DNA from: Lentisphaeria bacterium
GTDB lineage: Bacteria > Verrucomicrobiota > Lentisphaeria > Victivallales > Victivallaceae
Length of the DNA stretch: 42,832 bases
Reading direction: 5' to 3'
Assembly (NCBI GenBank): GCA_017505415.1
Contig: JAFVPG010000246.1
Location: 1-42,832, forward strand
The notes below the pieces were generated by a model that saw only the letters and a list, made by a program, of their open reading frames with translations, searched no databases and was not told the origin of the DNA. Below, piece by piece: positions 6,673-17,994 of the stretch. The first letter of the stretch is position 1. The number at the start of each line of letters is the position of its first letter. A program made the position numbers and the translations under genes.

Positions 6673-9600
6673 TTATTCTTCGATGCTCATGCTTTCATCA
6701 TCAAATTCAGCAATCAACTCTTCCTCGGGGAAGTCATCGAAGTTGTCATCATCGTCATTCCAGTCGACATCGTCATCTGCCAGAGCGACATATTCAGTAT
6801 ATTCTTCTTCGGGTTCTTCCTCGATAATATCGGGTTCAATTTCTGTGCCGAGATATTTGAGACGCAGTGACTGCATCAATTCAGTACCGGTACCGGCAGG
6901 AATCAAATGACCTGTAATAACGTTTTCTTTGAAACCGTTGAGGTTATCGACACGACCGATAGTGGCAGCTTCAGTAAGAATACGGGTGGTATCCTGGAAT
7001 GATGCTGCAGAGATAAAGCTTTCAGTTTCCAGAGCTGCTTTGGTGATACCGAGCAGGATGGGTTCAGCTTCAGCAGGTTTGCCGCCGCGATCAATGATTT
7101 CCCGGTTTGCACGATCAAATTCAGAACGGTCAAGCTGTTCACCGGGCAGCATATCAGTATCACCGGATTCGGTAATGCGAACTTTCTGCATCATCTGGCG
7201 GATGATGATTTCAACGTGTTTATCGTTGATTTCAACACCCTGCGCACGGTAAACGAGCTGGATTTCGTTGACCAGATAGCTCTGAAGTTCTGCTGCACCG
7301 CAAACTTCAAGCAATGACTGCGGGACGATTGAACCTTCAGTAAGTTTCTGACCTTTGCGGACATAGTCGCCCTTGCTGACATTGAAGTGCTTGTTGGCGG
7401 GAATGTTGGAGTGTTCTTCAACTTTACCGGATTCAGGATCACGGATAGTCAAATGACGTTTACCCTTAACGATCTTGTCAGTTTCGATGTAACCGTCAAT
7501 ACGGGAGATTTCGGCGACATCTTTGGGCTGACGTGCTTCAAACAACTCAGCAATACGGGGCAAACCTCCTGTAATGTCCTTGTTTTTGGCACTCTGACGG
7601 GGAACACGGGCAACAACCATACCGGGAAGAACCTCTTCACCGGCTTTAGTCATAAGGAACGCACCTGCAGGCAGCGGATAATTTGCAAGGAAATCGCCGT
7701 TTGCATCATTGATAACGATCTGCGGATGCAAGTCGTCACGGTGTTCCATAACGGTAACTTCTTCTGTATCACCACGGCGCTGACGGCTCAAAGTAACGCC
7801 TTCGATAGCATCTTTAAGCTCAACAGTACCAGCCTGTTCGATAATGATCGGAACATGGTAGGGATCCCAGTGAACGATGACCTGTCCTTCTTTAACAGCT
7901 TCATCATTCTGGTAGCGGAGAATTGAACCGGCTTCCAACTCAAAACGTTCAAGTTCAGCTTCACGGAGAGCATCGCTCCAATAATCATATTCGCTGTTGA
8001 AAGCAGAACCGATAGCTTCAGCCTCAGTCTTGGCGCGTTCACGGGCGATATTTTCCATACGTTTTGCAGCTTCTTCATCATAAATGATGACATAACCGTT
8101 CTTGTTGACAACGACGGTTTCACCCTTCTGATTCTGAACGGTACGGACGTTGAAGTATTTGATATTTCCGGAGTGACGGACAGCAATTTCAGGCTTTTTG
8201 TAAGCTGAAGAAGCAGTACCGCCGATGTGGAATGTACGCATTGTAAGCTGAGTACCGGGTTCACCGATTGACTGAGCGGCGATGATACCGAGAGCATCAC
8301 CGATTTTGGCAACACGGTCACTTGCAAGATTGCGTCCGTAACATTTGATACAGACACCATGTTCAGTTTCGCAGGTGAGAGTTGAACGGATGAGTACCTT
8401 CTGAATACCGCGTTTGTCAATGACGTCGCAAACAGCAGGAGTAAATTCACAACCGGCTTCAATAATCAGACGGCCGTCATCAAAGGCGGGGTCACGGATG
8501 TCCTGTGCGCTGAAGCGGCCGAGGATACGGTCACGCAAGGGCAGTACGACTTCGTCACCTTCAATAATGGCACTGACCCAGATACCTTTGTAAGTACCGC
8601 AGTCTTCTTCACGGCAGATGACATCCTGAGCGACATCGACCAGACGGCGGGTCATATATCCAGAGTCAGCTGTCTTCAACGCGGTATCAGCCAAACCTTT
8701 ACGGGCACCGTGGGTTGAAATAAAGTATTCAAGAACAGACAGACCTTCACGGAAGTTTGAAAGAATGGGTCGTTCAATAATATCGCCTGACGGTTTAGCC
8801 ATCAAACCGCGCATACCGGCAAGCTGACGGATCTGATCTTTACTGCCTCGGGCGCCGGAGTCAAGCATGGCGTAAACAGGATTGATTTCACCTTTGCGTG
8901 ATGCAGTTTCCAGACGGACAAACAATTCATCTGCAACCGCATTACTTGTTTGAGTCCAAATATCGATAACCTTATTATGACGTTCACCGTCGGTAAGAAC
9001 ACCGTTATTGAACTGTGCCATAACTTTGCTGATCTGTTCACGGGCGGCGCTGATAAGTTCTTCTTTCTTTTCAGGAACCTGCAAGTCGGCAATAGAGATT
9101 GAGAGACCGGCCTGAGTTGCATAGCGGTAACCGAGTGATTTCAAATCGTCAAGCAATTTGATAGTGGCATCATGACCTGCGATTTTGTATGAAACACTGA
9201 TGAGTTTACCGAGTTCTTTTTTCTTGGCGACCTGATTGAAGAAACCGATACGGTTATCCCAAATTTCATTGAAAAGACAGCGTCCGGGTGTGGTGAGGAT
9301 GAATTTTGAATCCTTGTCACCGTAAGGAGTGTCCTTGCCAAGATCAGGGTTCGGAATCTTGACAGCGTCATGAATCTTCAAAAATCCGCAGCTGTAAGAG
9401 TAGAGAACTTCAAAATAGTCACGGTAAAGTTTTGCCTTTTCGCGGTTGCGGGGTTCACAGGTAAGATAGTATGAACCAAGCGTAATATCCTGAGTCGGCG
9501 AAGTGATCGGCTTACCATTTGAGGGTGAGAAGATGTTGTTCGGAGCAAGCATCAGAAGCTTGGTTTCGATCTGAGCTTCGTTTGACAACGGAACGTGAAC

Positions 9601-11010
9601 AGCCATCTGGTCACCGTCGAAGTCAGCGTTATAAGCAGTACAGACCAACGGATGCAGACGCAAAGCAGAACCTTCGATCAATACCGGATCAAAAGCCTGA
9701 ATACTCAAGCGGTGCAATGTAGGCGCACGGTTGAGCATGATCGGATGACCTTGAATAACTTCTTCAAGAATATCCCAGACGATGGGTTCACCGCGTTCAA
9801 TCATCTTTTTGGCACCGCGGACAGTGTGGGCATAACCACGACCTTTGAGGTGACGGATGATGAAGGGTTCAAAGAGAACGAGTGCCATTGTCTTGGGCAG
9901 ACCGCACTGATCAAGTTTGAGTTCAGGACCGACAACGATAACAGAACGGCCGGAGTAGTCAACACGTTTACCGAGCAGGTTCTGACGGAAACGGCCCTGC
10001 TTACCTTTAAGCATGTCACTCAAGGATTTGAGCGCACGGTTGCCTGCACCGGTAACGGCACGGCCGTGACGTCCATTGTCCATAAGAGCATCAACAGCTT
10101 CCTGAAGCATACGTTTTTCATTACGTATAATGACTTCAGGAGTACGGAGTTGGAGCAGGTTTCTCAAACGGTTGTTACGGTTGATTACACGACGATAGAG
10201 GTCATTCAAGTCACTGGTGGCAAAACGGCCGCCTTCCAGCGGAACCAGAGGACGCAAATCCGGCGGAATAACCGGCAAAACAGTAAGAATCATCCATTCA
10301 GGACGTGAGCCTGAATTCAAAAAACCTTCGATCAAACGCAAACGTTTTGCGAGTTTTTTGCGGATAGCTTTATTTTTGGTGCAGCTGAGACTTTCTTCCA
10401 TTTCGATACGAGCAGCAGGAAGGTCGATATTTTCGAGCAGAGTTTTGATGGCAGGTGCGCCCATATCAGCGATAAAAGCATCGCCGTATGCTTCACGTGC
10501 CTGCTGATAATCCAAATCGCTCAAAGTCTGACCTTTCTGCAAAGGAGTATCGCCGGGGTCGGTAACAACATATTCTTCGTAATAAATAACACGTTCCAGA
10601 GTTTTGCTGGTCATGTCAAGCAAAAGACCGATGCGGCTCGGCATACACTTGAAAAACCAGATATGAGAAACAGGAACTGCCAATTCAATATGGCCCATAC
10701 GTTCACGACGGACTTTGGCCTGAGTTACTTCAACGCCGCAACGGTCACAAATAACACCCTTATGACGGACGCGTTTGAATTTACCGCAATTACATTCCCA
10801 GTCTTTGGTCGGACCGAAAATGCGTTCACAGAAAAGACCGCCTTTTTCGGGTTTGAAACTGCGATAGTTGATAGTTTCAGGATTTTTCACCTCACCGAAA
10901 GACCAGGAACGGATAACTTCGGGTGAAGCAACATTAATTGAAACCGCTCCGAATGAATTGCTCGAACCTTTGCCGAGCAATTCGCGGTATGCATGAGTAT
11001 TGTCAATCAA
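6673..11010 (-). CDS. rpoC: DNA-directed RNA polymerase subunit beta'
   Basis: 1445 aa; forms the active-site half of RNA polymerase with beta. Visible signatures are the N-terminal zinc site ([20 protein letters not shown]), the magnesium-binding [12 protein letters not shown], and the second zinc site with cysteines in [14 protein letters not shown]. The start is TTG with AAGGGGG about 8 nt upstream, so it is a non-ATG start with a strong ribosome binding site. The extreme C-terminus is a very acidic tail ([13 protein letters not shown] and similar), an extension that looks lineage-specific. It lies 17 nt after rpoB and is followed by a clear terminator. Confidence 0.98.
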   Translation of the reverse strand: MIDNTHAYRELLGKGSSNSFGAVSINVASPEVIRSWSFGEVKNPETINYRSFKPEKGGLFCERIFGPTKDWECNCGKFKRVRHKGVICDRCGVEVTQAKVRRERMGHIELAVPVSHIWFFKCMPSRIGLLLDMTSKTLERVIYYEEYVVTDPGDTPLQKGQTLSDLDYQQAREAYGDAFIADMGAPAIKTLLENIDLPAARIEMEESLSCTKNKAIRKKLAKRLRLIEGFLNSGSRPEWMILTVLPVIPPDLRPLVPLEGGRFATSDLNDLYRRVINRNNRLRNLLQLRTPEVIIRNEKRMLQEAVDALMDNGRHGRAVTGAGNRALKSLSDMLKGKQGRFRQNLLGKRVDYSGRSVIVVGPELKLDQCGLPKTMALVLFEPFIIRHLKGRGYAHTVRGAKKMIERGEPIVWDILEEVIQGHPIMLNRAPTLHRLSIQAFDPVLIEGSALRLHPLVCTAYNADFDGDQMAVHVPLSNEAQIETKLLMLAPNNIFSPSNGKPITSPTQDITLGSYYLTCEPRNREKAKLYRDYFEVLYSYSCGFLKIHDAVKIPNPDLGKDTPYGDKDSKFILTTPGRCLFNEIWDNRIGFFNQVAKKKELGKLISVSYKIAGHDATIKLLDDLKSLGYRYATQAGLSISIADLQVPEKKEELISAAREQISKVMAQFNNGVLTDGERHNKVIDIWTQTSNAVADELFVRLETASRKGEINPVYAMLDSGARGSKDQIRQLAGMRGLMAKPSGDIIERPILSNFREGLSVLEYFISTHGARKGLADTALKTADSGYMTRRLVDVAQDVICREEDCGTYKGIWVSAIIEGDEVVLPLRDRILGRFSAQDIRDPAFDDGRLIIEAGCEFTPAVCDVIDKRGIQKVLIRSTLTCETEHGVCIKCYGRNLASDRVAKIGDALGIIAAQSIGEPGTQLTMRTFHIGGTASSAYKKPEIAVRHSGNIKYFNVRTVQNQKGETVVVNKNGYVIIYDEEAAKRMENIARERAKTEAEAIGSAFNSEYDYWSDALREAELERFELEAGSILRYQNDEAVKEGQVIVHWDPYHVPIIIEQAGTVELKDAIEGVTLSRQRRGDTEEVTVMEHRDDLHPQIVINDANGDFLANYPLPAGAFLMTKAGEEVLPGMVVARVPRQSAKNKDITGGLPRIAELFEARQPKDVAEISRIDGYIETDKIVKGKRHLTIRDPESGKVEEHSNIPANKHFNVSKGDYVRKGQKLTEGSIVPQSLLEVCGAAELQSYLVNEIQLVYRAQGVEINDKHVEIIIRQMMQKVRITESGDTDMLPGEQLDRSEFDRANREIIDRGGKPAEAEPILLGITKAALETESFISAASFQDTTRILTEAATIGRVDNLNGFKENVITGHLIPAGTGTELMQSLRLKYLGTEIEPDIIEEEPEEEYTEYVALADDDVDWNDDDDNFDDFPEEELIAEFDDESMSIEE

Positions 11011-11027
11011 GGTAAACCCCCTTTTTT

Positions 11028-14000
11028 TTAGTCGTTACTCTTTTTCACAGTACGGATGTCGAGACCGAGACTCTGCATTTCTTTAAGCAGAACGTTGAAA
11101 GATTCAGGACGACCGGCATCGAGGACATTCTGACCTCTGACGATAGACTCGTAAATCCGTGCGCGACCAGCCTGGTCGTCACTCTTGACTGTGAGCATTT
11201 CCTGCAGGTTATATGCTGCGCCGTAGGCTTCGAGAGCCCAGACTTCCATTTCACCGAAACGCTGACCGCCGTGCTGGGCTTTACCGCCGAGCGGCTGCTG
11301 GGTAACCAGTGAATAGGGACCGACCGCACGGGCATGGATCTTGTGTGCAACCAAGTGGTCGAGTTTAAGCATATAAACATAACCGACCAGAACACGCTGA
11401 TCAAAGGGATCACCTGTTCTGCCGTCATACAAATCTGATTTACCGTCATAGACATAACCGCTGTCAGTTCTGCGGAAGCCCCAGTGACGTTCAACACCGT
11501 CTTCTTTGGAAACTTTAGCGTTTGCCTGTTTCATCAAATCAATGATTTGATCTTCCTGAATACCGTCAAAGACAGGAGTTGCAACCTTGATACCGAGCAT
11601 TTTTGCAGCCCAGCCGAGATGGGTTTCAAGCACCTGACCGACATTCATACGGCTCGGCACACCGAGCGGATTGAGGATAATATCAACGGGACGGCCGTCT
11701 TCGAGGAAGGGCATATCTTCAACGGGAACGATTTTGGCAACAATACCTTTGTTACCGTGACGACCCGCCATTTTGTCACCGACCTGAATCTTGTGCTTGC
11801 ATCCGACGTAAACTTTAACACGTTTGATAACACCCATTGACATGGTTTCGCCGGATTCGAGACGTGCCTGATAGTCACGGCGGTATTCTTCGTTTTCTGC
11901 AAAACGGGGAATATATTCAGCAATGATCTCAGTGATTTTTTCTTTGAGCGGACATTCTTCCATATCCCATGCGGAATGATGAACAGCCAACTTCTGAATT
12001 GAGCTGCGGGTGACCTTACGGTTTGAACTGATCAATACTGCATCGTTCTTTTCAGGAGTTTTATCAATAATGGGATGCGGAAGTTTATTACCGAGCATTT
12101 CAGCAGAGAGTTTATCGGTAAGTTCTTCGATAAGCTCATTCTGTTTGCGGCGGTATTCATCCTTGTATTCTTTTGCCTGACGGCGCATTTCAGTCTTGGT
12201 CATGGACTGACGGTTGGGATCATTGGCATACTCAATACGAATATCCATGACAGTACCGCCCTTACCTGAAACAGTCAAGCTGGCATCTTTGACATCTGCA
12301 GCTTTTTCACCGAAAATGGCATGGAGCAAACGTTCTTCAGGTGCAAGTTCAGTTTCATTTTTGGGCTGAATCTTACCGACAAGAATATCGCCGAGTTTAA
12401 CCTCCGCACCTTCAAAAACAACACCGTGACTGTCAAGATTACGCAAAGCTTCATCGCTGACATTGGGAATATCACGGGTGATTTCTTCCGGGCCGAGTTT
12501 GGTTTCACGACTGATGATTTCAAATTCGTCGATATGGATTGAGGTATAAACGTCTTCTTTGACCAGACGTTCACTGACAATGATAGCGTCCTCAAAGTTG
12601 TAACCGCACCACGGCATGTAAGCAACCATTACGTTGCGTCCGAGAGCAAGTTCACCCCCCTGAGTTGCAGCACCGTCAGCAATAACATCACCTTTTTTCA
12701 CAACCTGACCGCTGCGGACAACAGGACGCTGATTGATACAGCATCCGGCATTGCTGCGGAGGAACTTGTGAACTTTGTATTCAATACCGGGAGCATCAGG
12801 AGATGCTTTAGGCAAACCGTCGGGAGTAATTACAATGCGATTGGTCTGGACAGAAGCAACAATACCGTCCTCTTTGGCAACAAGAACTGCACGTGAGTCA
12901 CGGGCAATAGTTTCTTCCAAACCAGTACCGACGATGGGAGAATCAGTTTCAAGAACCGGAACAGCCTGACGCTGCATGTTTGATCCCATCAAAGCCCGGT
13001 TAGCGTCGTCGTGTTCAAGGAACGGAATGATACCGGCAGCAGCAGAAACAAGCTGTTTCGGTGAAACGTCCATGTACTGAACTTCATCTTTGGGATGTTC
13101 TTCTGATTCACCTTTGTAACGGGACATGACCATGTCACGGACGAAACGGTTGTTTTCATCAAGCAATGCGTTTGCCTGGGCAATAACAAATTTTTCTTCC
13201 TTATCAGCAGTCAGAAATTCAACAGTATCAGTAACCTGACCGTCAACAACTTTACGGTAGGGAGTTTCAAGGAAACCGTATTCATTGATAACTGCATAGA
13301 GTGAAAGTGAAGAGATCAAACCGATGTTCGGACCTTCAGGAGTTTCGATCGGACAGATACGTCCATAGTGACTTGTATGAACGTCGCGGACTTCAAAACC
13401 GGCACGGTCACGGGACAAACCGCCCGGACCCAATGCACTCAAACGACGTTTGTTGGTAAGTTCACTCAAAGGATTGATCTGATCCATGAACTGTGAAAGC
13501 TGACTGCGTGCAAAGAAATCACGGATAACTCCGGAGAAAGATTTCGGATTGATAAGTTTTCCGGGAGTGATATTGGTGTCTTCATTGTTGTTGAAAAGAG
13601 TCATGCGTTCACGAACCATACGTTCGGTACGCAGCAAACCTGCACGGCACTGATTCTGGAGCAATTCTCCGACAGTACGGACACGGCGGTTGCCCAAATG
13701 GTCAATATCATCGACTTCGCCGTTTCTGTGACGCATCTGAATAAGAACCTTGGTAGCTTCCATGAGGTCAAGTTTATTCAAAGTGCGTTCAGTCAGGGGC
13801 AGATCAAGACCGAGGCGTTCATTGATTTTGAAACGTCCGACAGTACCGAGGTCATAACGCAAATTGTCAAAGAAAAGACGTTTGACAAGAAGTTTGGCAT
13901 TGGCAATATTCGGGGGATCTCCGGGACGCATGCGGCGATAAATCTCTTTGAGAGCGCCTTCTTCGTCACGGGAAGGATCTTTGCGCAGACAGCCGATGAT

Positions 14001-14840
14001 ATAATGGTCGCCGTCAGCGACATGAGCCAAATCAATTGACTTGATACCGGCATCCTGAAGAAGCTGAAGATGATTTTCAGTGATCTGAACAAGCTCTTCG
14101 ATAATGACGACATCATTTTCATTGGTAATATCATCAATGGTGTAATAACCGTCAAGAGAGTCTTTTTTGAGCAGAGAAGCAACAGTGTGAGTTTCGACAG
14201 TGTAGATATTTTCGAGGATGTCACGGTTGCTTTCATAACCGATTGCACGCAGGAAAGTTGTAATGAGGAACTTGCGGCGGCGACGGCGGCGATCAAGATA
14301 GATATAGATGTAATCATTGATGTCAAACTGAACATCCATCCATGAGCCGCGATCGGGAGTAATTCTGTATGAATAAAGAGTTCTGCCGGAAGTATGACGT
14401 GCTTTTTCAAAGCAGATACCGGGAGAACGGTGCAGCTGACTGATGATAACACGTTCGGCACCATTGATAATAAAAGTACCGCTTTCGGTCATAATGGGAA
14501 TGTCACCCATGTAAACATCTTCTTCAGTTTCAACGCCATTGCGTTTCAAACGGAATTTGACATACAAGGGGGCATCATAAAGTTTACCGTCCTTGATACA
14601 TTCAACAACTTCAGTCTTGGGCGTGCCGACTTCATAAGATACGAATTCGACAGAGGACTGACCGTCAAAACTGGTGATCGGGAAAATCTCATTGAAGACT
14701 TCCTGAAGACCCTGATTTTTGCGTTCCGCAGGCGGAACGTCCTGCTGGAGGAAATTGCGGTAAGAGTCGATTTGCAAGCCGATCAAGTCCGGCACTGCAA
14801 GGACATTCTGCAATTTACCAAAACTAATGCGATTACTCAT
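11028..14840 (-). CDS. rpoB: DNA-directed RNA polymerase subunit beta
   Basis: 1270 aa. The beta subunit of RNA polymerase, collinear with bacterial RpoB. The rifampicin-region sequence [16 protein letters not shown] followed by [12 protein letters not shown] is present, as are [16 protein letters not shown] and the C-terminal [20 protein letters not shown]. The ATG start is preceded by CGGTGA. The 400 nt upstream separate it from rplL and contain an unusual set of hairpins. rpoC follows after 17 nt, so the pair is co-transcribed. Confidence 0.98.
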   Translation of the reverse strand: MSNRISFGKLQNVLAVPDLIGLQIDSYRNFLQQDVPPAERKNQGLQEVFNEIFPITSFDGQSSVEFVSYEVGTPKTEVVECIKDGKLYDAPLYVKFRLKRNGVETEEDVYMGDIPIMTESGTFIINGAERVIISQLHRSPGICFEKARHTSGRTLYSYRITPDRGSWMDVQFDINDYIYIYLDRRRRRRKFLITTFLRAIGYESNRDILENIYTVETHTVASLLKKDSLDGYYTIDDITNENDVVIIEELVQITENHLQLLQDAGIKSIDLAHVADGDHYIIGCLRKDPSRDEEGALKEIYRRMRPGDPPNIANAKLLVKRLFFDNLRYDLGTVGRFKINERLGLDLPLTERTLNKLDLMEATKVLIQMRHRNGEVDDIDHLGNRRVRTVGELLQNQCRAGLLRTERMVRERMTLFNNNEDTNITPGKLINPKSFSGVIRDFFARSQLSQFMDQINPLSELTNKRRLSALGPGGLSRDRAGFEVRDVHTSHYGRICPIETPEGPNIGLISSLSLYAVINEYGFLETPYRKVVDGQVTDTVEFLTADKEEKFVIAQANALLDENNRFVRDMVMSRYKGESEEHPKDEVQYMDVSPKQLVSAAAGIIPFLEHDDANRALMGSNMQRQAVPVLETDSPIVGTGLEETIARDSRAVLVAKEDGIVASVQTNRIVITPDGLPKASPDAPGIEYKVHKFLRSNAGCCINQRPVVRSGQVVKKGDVIADGAATQGGELALGRNVMVAYMPWCGYNFEDAIIVSERLVKEDVYTSIHIDEFEIISRETKLGPEEITRDIPNVSDEALRNLDSHGVVFEGAEVKLGDILVGKIQPKNETELAPEERLLHAIFGEKAADVKDASLTVSGKGGTVMDIRIEYANDPNRQSMTKTEMRRQAKEYKDEYRRKQNELIEELTDKLSAEMLGNKLPHPIIDKTPEKNDAVLISSNRKVTRSSIQKLAVHHSAWDMEECPLKEKITEIIAEYIPRFAENEEYRRDYQARLESGETMSMGVIKRVKVYVGCKHKIQVGDKMAGRHGNKGIVAKIVPVEDMPFLEDGRPVDIILNPLGVPSRMNVGQVLETHLGWAAKMLGIKVATPVFDGIQEDQIIDLMKQANAKVSKEDGVERHWGFRRTDSGYVYDGKSDLYDGRTGDPFDQRVLVGYVYMLKLDHLVAHKIHARAVGPYSLVTQQPLGGKAQHGGQRFGEMEVWALEAYGAAYNLQEMLTVKSDDQAGRARIYESIVRGQNVLDAGRPESFNVLLKEMQSLGLDIRTVKKSND

Positions 14841-14911
14841 GTTTCACCGTTTCGTTAAAGGTTATGTTAAAGTTTAATAATTCCGGAATAAGAATGACTG
14901 ATTGTCTGTCA

Positions 14912-14933
14912 GCAAGCAAAAAACCACACTTGC
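14912..14933 (-). repeat. Loop-conserved hairpin, copy C
   Basis: GCAAG (14912-14916) pairs with CTTGC (14929-14933). The 12-nt loop contains the 10-nt core AAAAAACCAC (14918-14927; GTGGTTTTTT in the rpoB transcript). The same core fills the loops of copies A and B. This copy has the shortest stem and lies about 70 nt before the rpoB start. Confidence 0.5.
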
Positions 14934-14972
14934 CGGAGATTTCATCCCCGAGTTCCAGACAAAATAAGTCAA

Positions 14973-14994
14973 TTCCAAAGATAAACCACCTGAA
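14973..14994 (-). repeat. Degenerate loop-conserved element, copy D
   Basis: ATAAACCAC (14981-14989), flanked by AG and CTG, resembles the AAAAAACCAC core and flanks of copies A and B but is one base shorter. A stem can be drawn only with a 3-nt bulge (TTC-AG against CTGAA). I treat it as a probable degenerate member. Confidence 0.3.
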
Positions 14995-15027
14995 TACGAA
15001 AAAAACAAAAAAAGAAAAAAATCAAAC

Positions 15028-15055
15028 TTTTTTACGATTTTTTTTAGCTTTTTTT
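15028..15055. other. Three phased A/T tracts before rpoB
   Basis: On the + strand, T-runs of 6, 8 and 7 (15028-15033, 15038-15045, 15049-15055) have centres about 10-11 nt apart, the spacing expected of curved DNA. They lie within a low-complexity AT-rich stretch (15000-15060). They may help an rpoB promoter or weaken transcription locally. No convincing -35/-10 pair was found downstream. Confidence 0.35.
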
Positions 15056-15115
15056 GCAATTAAAACAATTAAAATGATTTATCTTTGAAATTGACTCAAA
15101 AAATCAAGAAAAATT

Positions 15116-15143
15116 GCGGTACAGAAAAAACCACCTGCACCGC
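15116..15143 (-). repeat. Loop-conserved hairpin, copy B
   Basis: GCGGTACAG (15116-15124) pairs with CTGCACCGC (15135-15143). In the transcript the one imperfect position is a G-U wobble, so all nine pairs form. The loop is exactly AAAAAACCAC (15125-15134). Its stem sequence differs from copy A beyond the loop-closing CAG/CTG, while the loop is identical. Confidence 0.6.
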
Positions 15144-15153
15144 CATTTCTCAT

Positions 15154-15184
15154 CTTCCTTGCAGAAAAAACCACCTGCAGGAAG
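15154..15184 (-). repeat. Loop-conserved hairpin, copy A
   Basis: CTTCCTTGCAG (15154-15164) pairs with CTGCAGGAAG (15175-15184), with one bulged base. The loop is exactly AAAAAACCAC (15165-15174), the same ten bases as in copies B and C. It lies just after the attenuator-like hairpin that follows rplL, so it is probably transcribed in rplL-rpoB read-through RNA. Confidence 0.6.
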
Positions 15185-15193
15185 TTATCGAAA

Positions 15194-15221
15194 CAGAGAG
15201 GCTTCGATGAAGCCTCATCTG
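15194..15221 (-). terminator. Attenuator-like hairpin between rplL and rpoB
   Basis: GAGGCTTC (15198-15205) pairs perfectly with GAAGCCTC (15209-15216) across a GAT triloop. The stem extends by CAGA/TCTG after one bulged A. On the minus strand only TTTCG follows, a weak T-run. That fits partial termination, in the position of the known E. coli rplL-rpoB attenuator. It begins 21 nt past the rplL stop. Confidence 0.55.
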
Positions 15222-15241
15222 TTCAAGCGGCTGAAATGAAC

Positions 15242-15631
15242 TTACTTGAGTTCGACAGCAGCACCGGCGCCTTCGAGCTGAGCTTTGATTTTTTCAGCTT
15301 CTTCTTTGGCAACGCCTTCTTTGACGGGTTTGGGTGCGCCTTCAACGAGGTCTTTAGCTTCTTTGAGACCGAGACCGGTGATAGCACGGACTTCTTTGAT
15401 AACAGCAACTTTGTTGTCGCCGAAAGATTTGAGGATGACGTCGAAGTCAGTTTTTTCTTCAGCAGCAGCTGCAGCGCCAGCGGCGGGAGCAGCAACAGCA
15501 GCAACAGCAACAGGAGCTGCAGCGCTGACGCCAAGACGTTCTTCAAGAGCTTTGACGAGTTTAGAAAGTTCGAGAACAGTCATGTTCTCAACATAAGAGA
15601 TGAATTCTTCCATTTTGTTTTCTTCTGACAT
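15242..15631 (-). CDS. rplL: 50S ribosomal protein L7/L12
   Basis: 129 aa. The stalk protein that recruits translation GTPases as dimers bound to L10. An N-terminal dimerisation region (about 1-40) is followed by an Ala/Val-rich hinge (about 53-85, very rich in AAPAA runs). The C-terminal domain contains [20 protein letters not shown] and ends in VELK, as in the family. GGAGG lies 9 nt before the ATG. It is separated from rplJ by 32 nt. Confidence 0.97.
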   Translation of the reverse strand: MSEENKMEEFISYVENMTVLELSKLVKALEERLGVSAAAPVAVAAVAAPAAGAAAAAEEKTDFDVILKSFGDNKVAVIKEVRAITGLGLKEAKDLVEGAPKPVKEGVAKEEAEKIKAQLEGAGAAVELK

Positions 15632-15663
15632 GATTAGATGCCTCCATGTAATAAGGTTGTTTC

Positions 15664-16182
15664 TTAATTATTTTTCTTGTCTTTATAAGCATTAATAACA
15701 TTGATAATGCTTGCAGCCTTTGCGTTAAGCAGCGAGACCAAATTTCTTGAAGGAGCCTGGAGAACGCCGAGCAACTGAGCGCGGAGAACTTCCTTGCTGG
15801 GGAGAGATGCGATCATATCGACATCTGCAACGCTGAGAGCAACGCCTTCAAAATATCCGCCTTTGGGAGCGACCTGATTGCAGGTTTTGCCGAATTCCAT
15901 AATGATCTTTGCAACGACACTTGCATCACCGCTGCCGCAGACAATTGCGGTACTGTCGGTAAAATTGATGCTGTCCAATGCAGTGATTTCAGAAAGTTCA
16001 GCAGCCTTTTTGATCAAGGTATTTTTAAGAACATGAACACCTGCACCTGCTTCAGCAAGTTTGTTGCGCAGGACGGTCATGTCTGCTACTTTAAGACCAC
16101 TGTAAGAGATGAAATAAACATAATCTGAGTCTTTCAAAAGACTGCCGATGTAGTTTACCAAATGCAGTTTTTCACTTCTCAT
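15664..16182 (-). CDS. rplJ: 50S ribosomal protein L10
   Basis: 172 aa. The base of the ribosomal stalk; its N-terminal domain binds 23S rRNA and L11, and its C-terminal helix carries L7/L12 dimers. The L10 features [20 protein letters not shown] and the conserved [11 protein letters not shown] are visible. The start codon overlaps the rplA stop (TAATG), so it is translationally coupled and has no room for its own leader. The usual L10 autoregulatory leader is therefore absent immediately upstream. Confidence 0.97.
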   Translation of the reverse strand: MRSEKLHLVNYIGSLLKDSDYVYFISYSGLKVADMTVLRNKLAEAGAGVHVLKNTLIKKAAELSEITALDSINFTDSTAIVCGSGDASVVAKIIMEFGKTCNQVAPKGGYFEGVALSVADVDMIASLPSKEVLRAQLLGVLQAPSRNLVSLLNAKAASIINVINAYKDKKNN

Positions 16183-16880
16183 TATTTCACCCTCACAAGT
16201 TCTTTGGTGTTAATACGCACACCGGGGCTCATTGTGGAAGACAATGTGCAGCTGATGAAATAGACACCTTTAGCCGTTGCGGGCTTGGCTTTGTCCAAAG
16301 CATCAATGACTACATTGATATTTTCCAGAAGAGCATCGGCTTCAAAGGAAAGTTTGCCGCAGGGGACATGGACACAACCGCCGCGATCTGCGCGGAATTC
16401 TGCACGTCCTGCCTTTGCTTCAGCAACAGCTGCACCGACAGAATCGGTAACTGTACCGGTTTTGGGGTTAGGCATCAAACCTTTGGGACCGAGCTGACGT
16501 CCGAGGGGACGAACCAGCTTCATTGCGTCGGGAGTTGCGATCAAGACGTCAAATTCAGTCCAGTTGTCTTTGATTTTGGCAACGATATCTTCGTAACCGA
16601 CATAATCTGCTCCGGCAGCTTTAGCTTCTTCAGCCTGTGCGCCGTCTGCAACAACTGCGACTTTGACGGATTTACCGGTACCGCGGGGCAATGCGACAGC
16701 GCCACGGACGGTCTGATCGGATTTACGGGTATCCACGCCGAGTTTGATAGCCAATTCAACGGTTTCGTCGAATTTGGGATGAGGCATGGACTTCAAAATG
16801 TTGATAGCTTCTGCAAGTGTGTACTTGTTGTCACGGGAAAAAGCAGCCATCTGTGACTTATACAATTTTGATAAGCTCAT
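16182..16880 (-). CDS. rplA: 50S ribosomal protein L1
   Basis: 232 aa. Binds the L1 stalk of 23S rRNA and helps release deacylated tRNA. In many bacteria it also represses its own operon by binding the rplK leader. Family landmarks are the [14 protein letters not shown] region, the [22 protein letters not shown] signature, and the C-terminal PGVRINT. The start overlaps the rplK stop (ATGA) and is preceded by GAGGTGA. Confidence 0.97.
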   Translation of the reverse strand: MSLSKLYKSQMAAFSRDNKYTLAEAINILKSMPHPKFDETVELAIKLGVDTRKSDQTVRGAVALPRGTGKSVKVAVVADGAQAEEAKAAGADYVGYEDIVAKIKDNWTEFDVLIATPDAMKLVRPLGRQLGPKGLMPNPKTGTVTDSVGAAVAEAKAGRAEFRADRGGCVHVPCGKLSFEADALLENINVVIDALDKAKPATAKGVYFISCTLSSTMSPGVRINTKELVRVK

Positions 16881-17302
16881 TCGGTCACCTCGATTCCCAT
16901 GCTGCGCGCAGTACCTTCGATAATGCGCATTGCTGCTTCTTCATCACGAGCATTGATGTCATCCTTCTTGATCTTGACGATTTCACGGATCTGCTCACGG
17001 GTGATGACACCGGCTTTTTCCTTACCGGGTTTGTGTGCTGCGGAAGCGACACCTGCTGCCTTTTTGACGAGGACAGCTGCCGGGGGGGATTTGCAGATAA
17101 ATGTGAAAGAACGATCCTGATAGACCGTGATCACGACAGGGATAACCATACCGCTCTGAGACTGAGTGGCAGCGTTGAACTGTTTACAGAACTCCATAAT
17201 GTTACAACCTGCGGCACCGAGAGCGGGACCGATCGGGGGAGCGGGATTAGCTGCCCCTGCAGGGATTTGCAACCGGATCAAGCCTGTAACTTTTTTCGCC
17301 AT
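16877..17302 (-). CDS. rplK: 50S ribosomal protein L11
   Basis: 141 aa from the ATG at 17302. A longer open frame to 17356 exists, but GGAG sits 8 nt before 17302 and the product then starts [16 protein letters not shown], exactly as L11 should. It binds the GTPase-associated centre of 23S rRNA. The Pro-rich N-terminal [11 protein letters not shown] and the C-terminal [10 protein letters not shown] are present. A long hairpin lies in its leader (17321-17364). It overlaps rplA by 4 nt. Confidence 0.96.
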   Translation of the reverse strand: MAKKVTGLIRLQIPAGAANPAPPIGPALGAAGCNIMEFCKQFNAATQSQSGMVIPVVITVYQDRSFTFICKSPPAAVLVKKAAGVASAAHKPGKEKAGVITREQIREIVKIKKDDINARDEEAAMRIIEGTARSMGIEVTE

Positions 17303-17320
17303 AGTTGATCTCCGTTTTCT

Positions 17321-17364
17321 CTCAATCGTGGTCCGAACAGGCAGGCGTTCTGCCACATATTGAG
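17321..17364 (-). promoter_or_regulatory. Leader hairpin upstream of rplK, candidate L1 autoregulation site
   Basis: Three stacked helices can be drawn: CTCAAT (17321-17326) with ATTGAG (17359-17364), GTGG (17328-17331) with CCAC (17353-17356), and GAAC (17335-17338) with GTTC (17347-17350). The outer two are separated by an asymmetric loop (one base against two). It lies 19 nt before the rplK start in the nusG-rplK gap. L1 is known to repress rplKA through a leader site made of two helices and an asymmetric loop; assigning that role here is inference. Confidence 0.4.
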
Positions 17365-17398
17365 CATCTTATTTTGTTTATAATAGTTTTGACTGCAC

Positions 17399-17977
17399 TC
17401 AATCAGTAGTGCGGTCAACCTGCCAAAACTCCAATTCTACGGGAGTGGAACGACCGAAAATCGAAACCATAAGTTTGAGTTTGCCTCTTTCATTATCGAT
17501 TTCCTGAATAGTTCCTTCAAAGTTTTCAAAAGCACCATCTTTGATACGGACAACTTCGCCGACTTCAAATGCAATTTTAGGACGGACAACATCATCGTCA
17601 GTACAACTCTGACGGAGCATATCCTCAGCTTCCATAGGAGAGAGCGGAATGGGTTTATTGCCGCCGCCGAGGAATCCGAGAACACCCTGTGTACCGCGAA
17701 TAAAGTACCAGGCATTTTCATCAATACGCCCCTCTGCATCATAGAGATCCATGCGGATCAAAAGATAACCGGGGAAAAACTTTCTGGTAGTGGTGATACG
17801 TTTCCCCTGACGGACTTCTGAAACCCGTTCAGTAGGAATAAATACCTCATACACCGGAACCGTATCAACATTTTTGAGCTGACGCAAAATAGTCTCGCGA
17901 ACCTTGTTCTCGTGACCGGACAATGTATGAACTACAAACCACTGTCCTTTGCTTCTGTCTTCCATAGGAATATCCAT
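17399..17977 (-). CDS. nusG: Transcription termination/antitermination factor NusG
   Basis: 192 aa. Binds RNA polymerase and couples it to Rho, NusE/S10 and the ribosome. The NGN domain shows GQWFVVHTLSGHENKV and FFPGYLLIRMDL. The linker is followed by a KOW domain with EVGEVVRIKDGAFENFEGTI (about 144-163). GAGG lies 9-10 nt before the ATG. A second Met at residue 5 has no better ribosome site. It follows secE by 17 nt. Confidence 0.97.
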   Translation of the reverse strand: MDIPMEDRSKGQWFVVHTLSGHENKVRETILRQLKNVDTVPVYEVFIPTERVSEVRQGKRITTTRKFFPGYLLIRMDLYDAEGRIDENAWYFIRGTQGVLGFLGGGNKPIPLSPMEAEDMLRQSCTDDDVVRPKIAFEVGEVVRIKDGAFENFEGTIQEIDNERGKLKLMVSIFGRSTPVELEFWQVDRTTD

Positions 17978-17994
17978 ATTACAATAACCTCAAA

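Noticed and set aside
14912-15184. CRISPR-like array
   Set aside because: The repeated unit is only 10 nt, spacing is irregular, and each unit is the loop of a different hairpin. No cas genes were seen.
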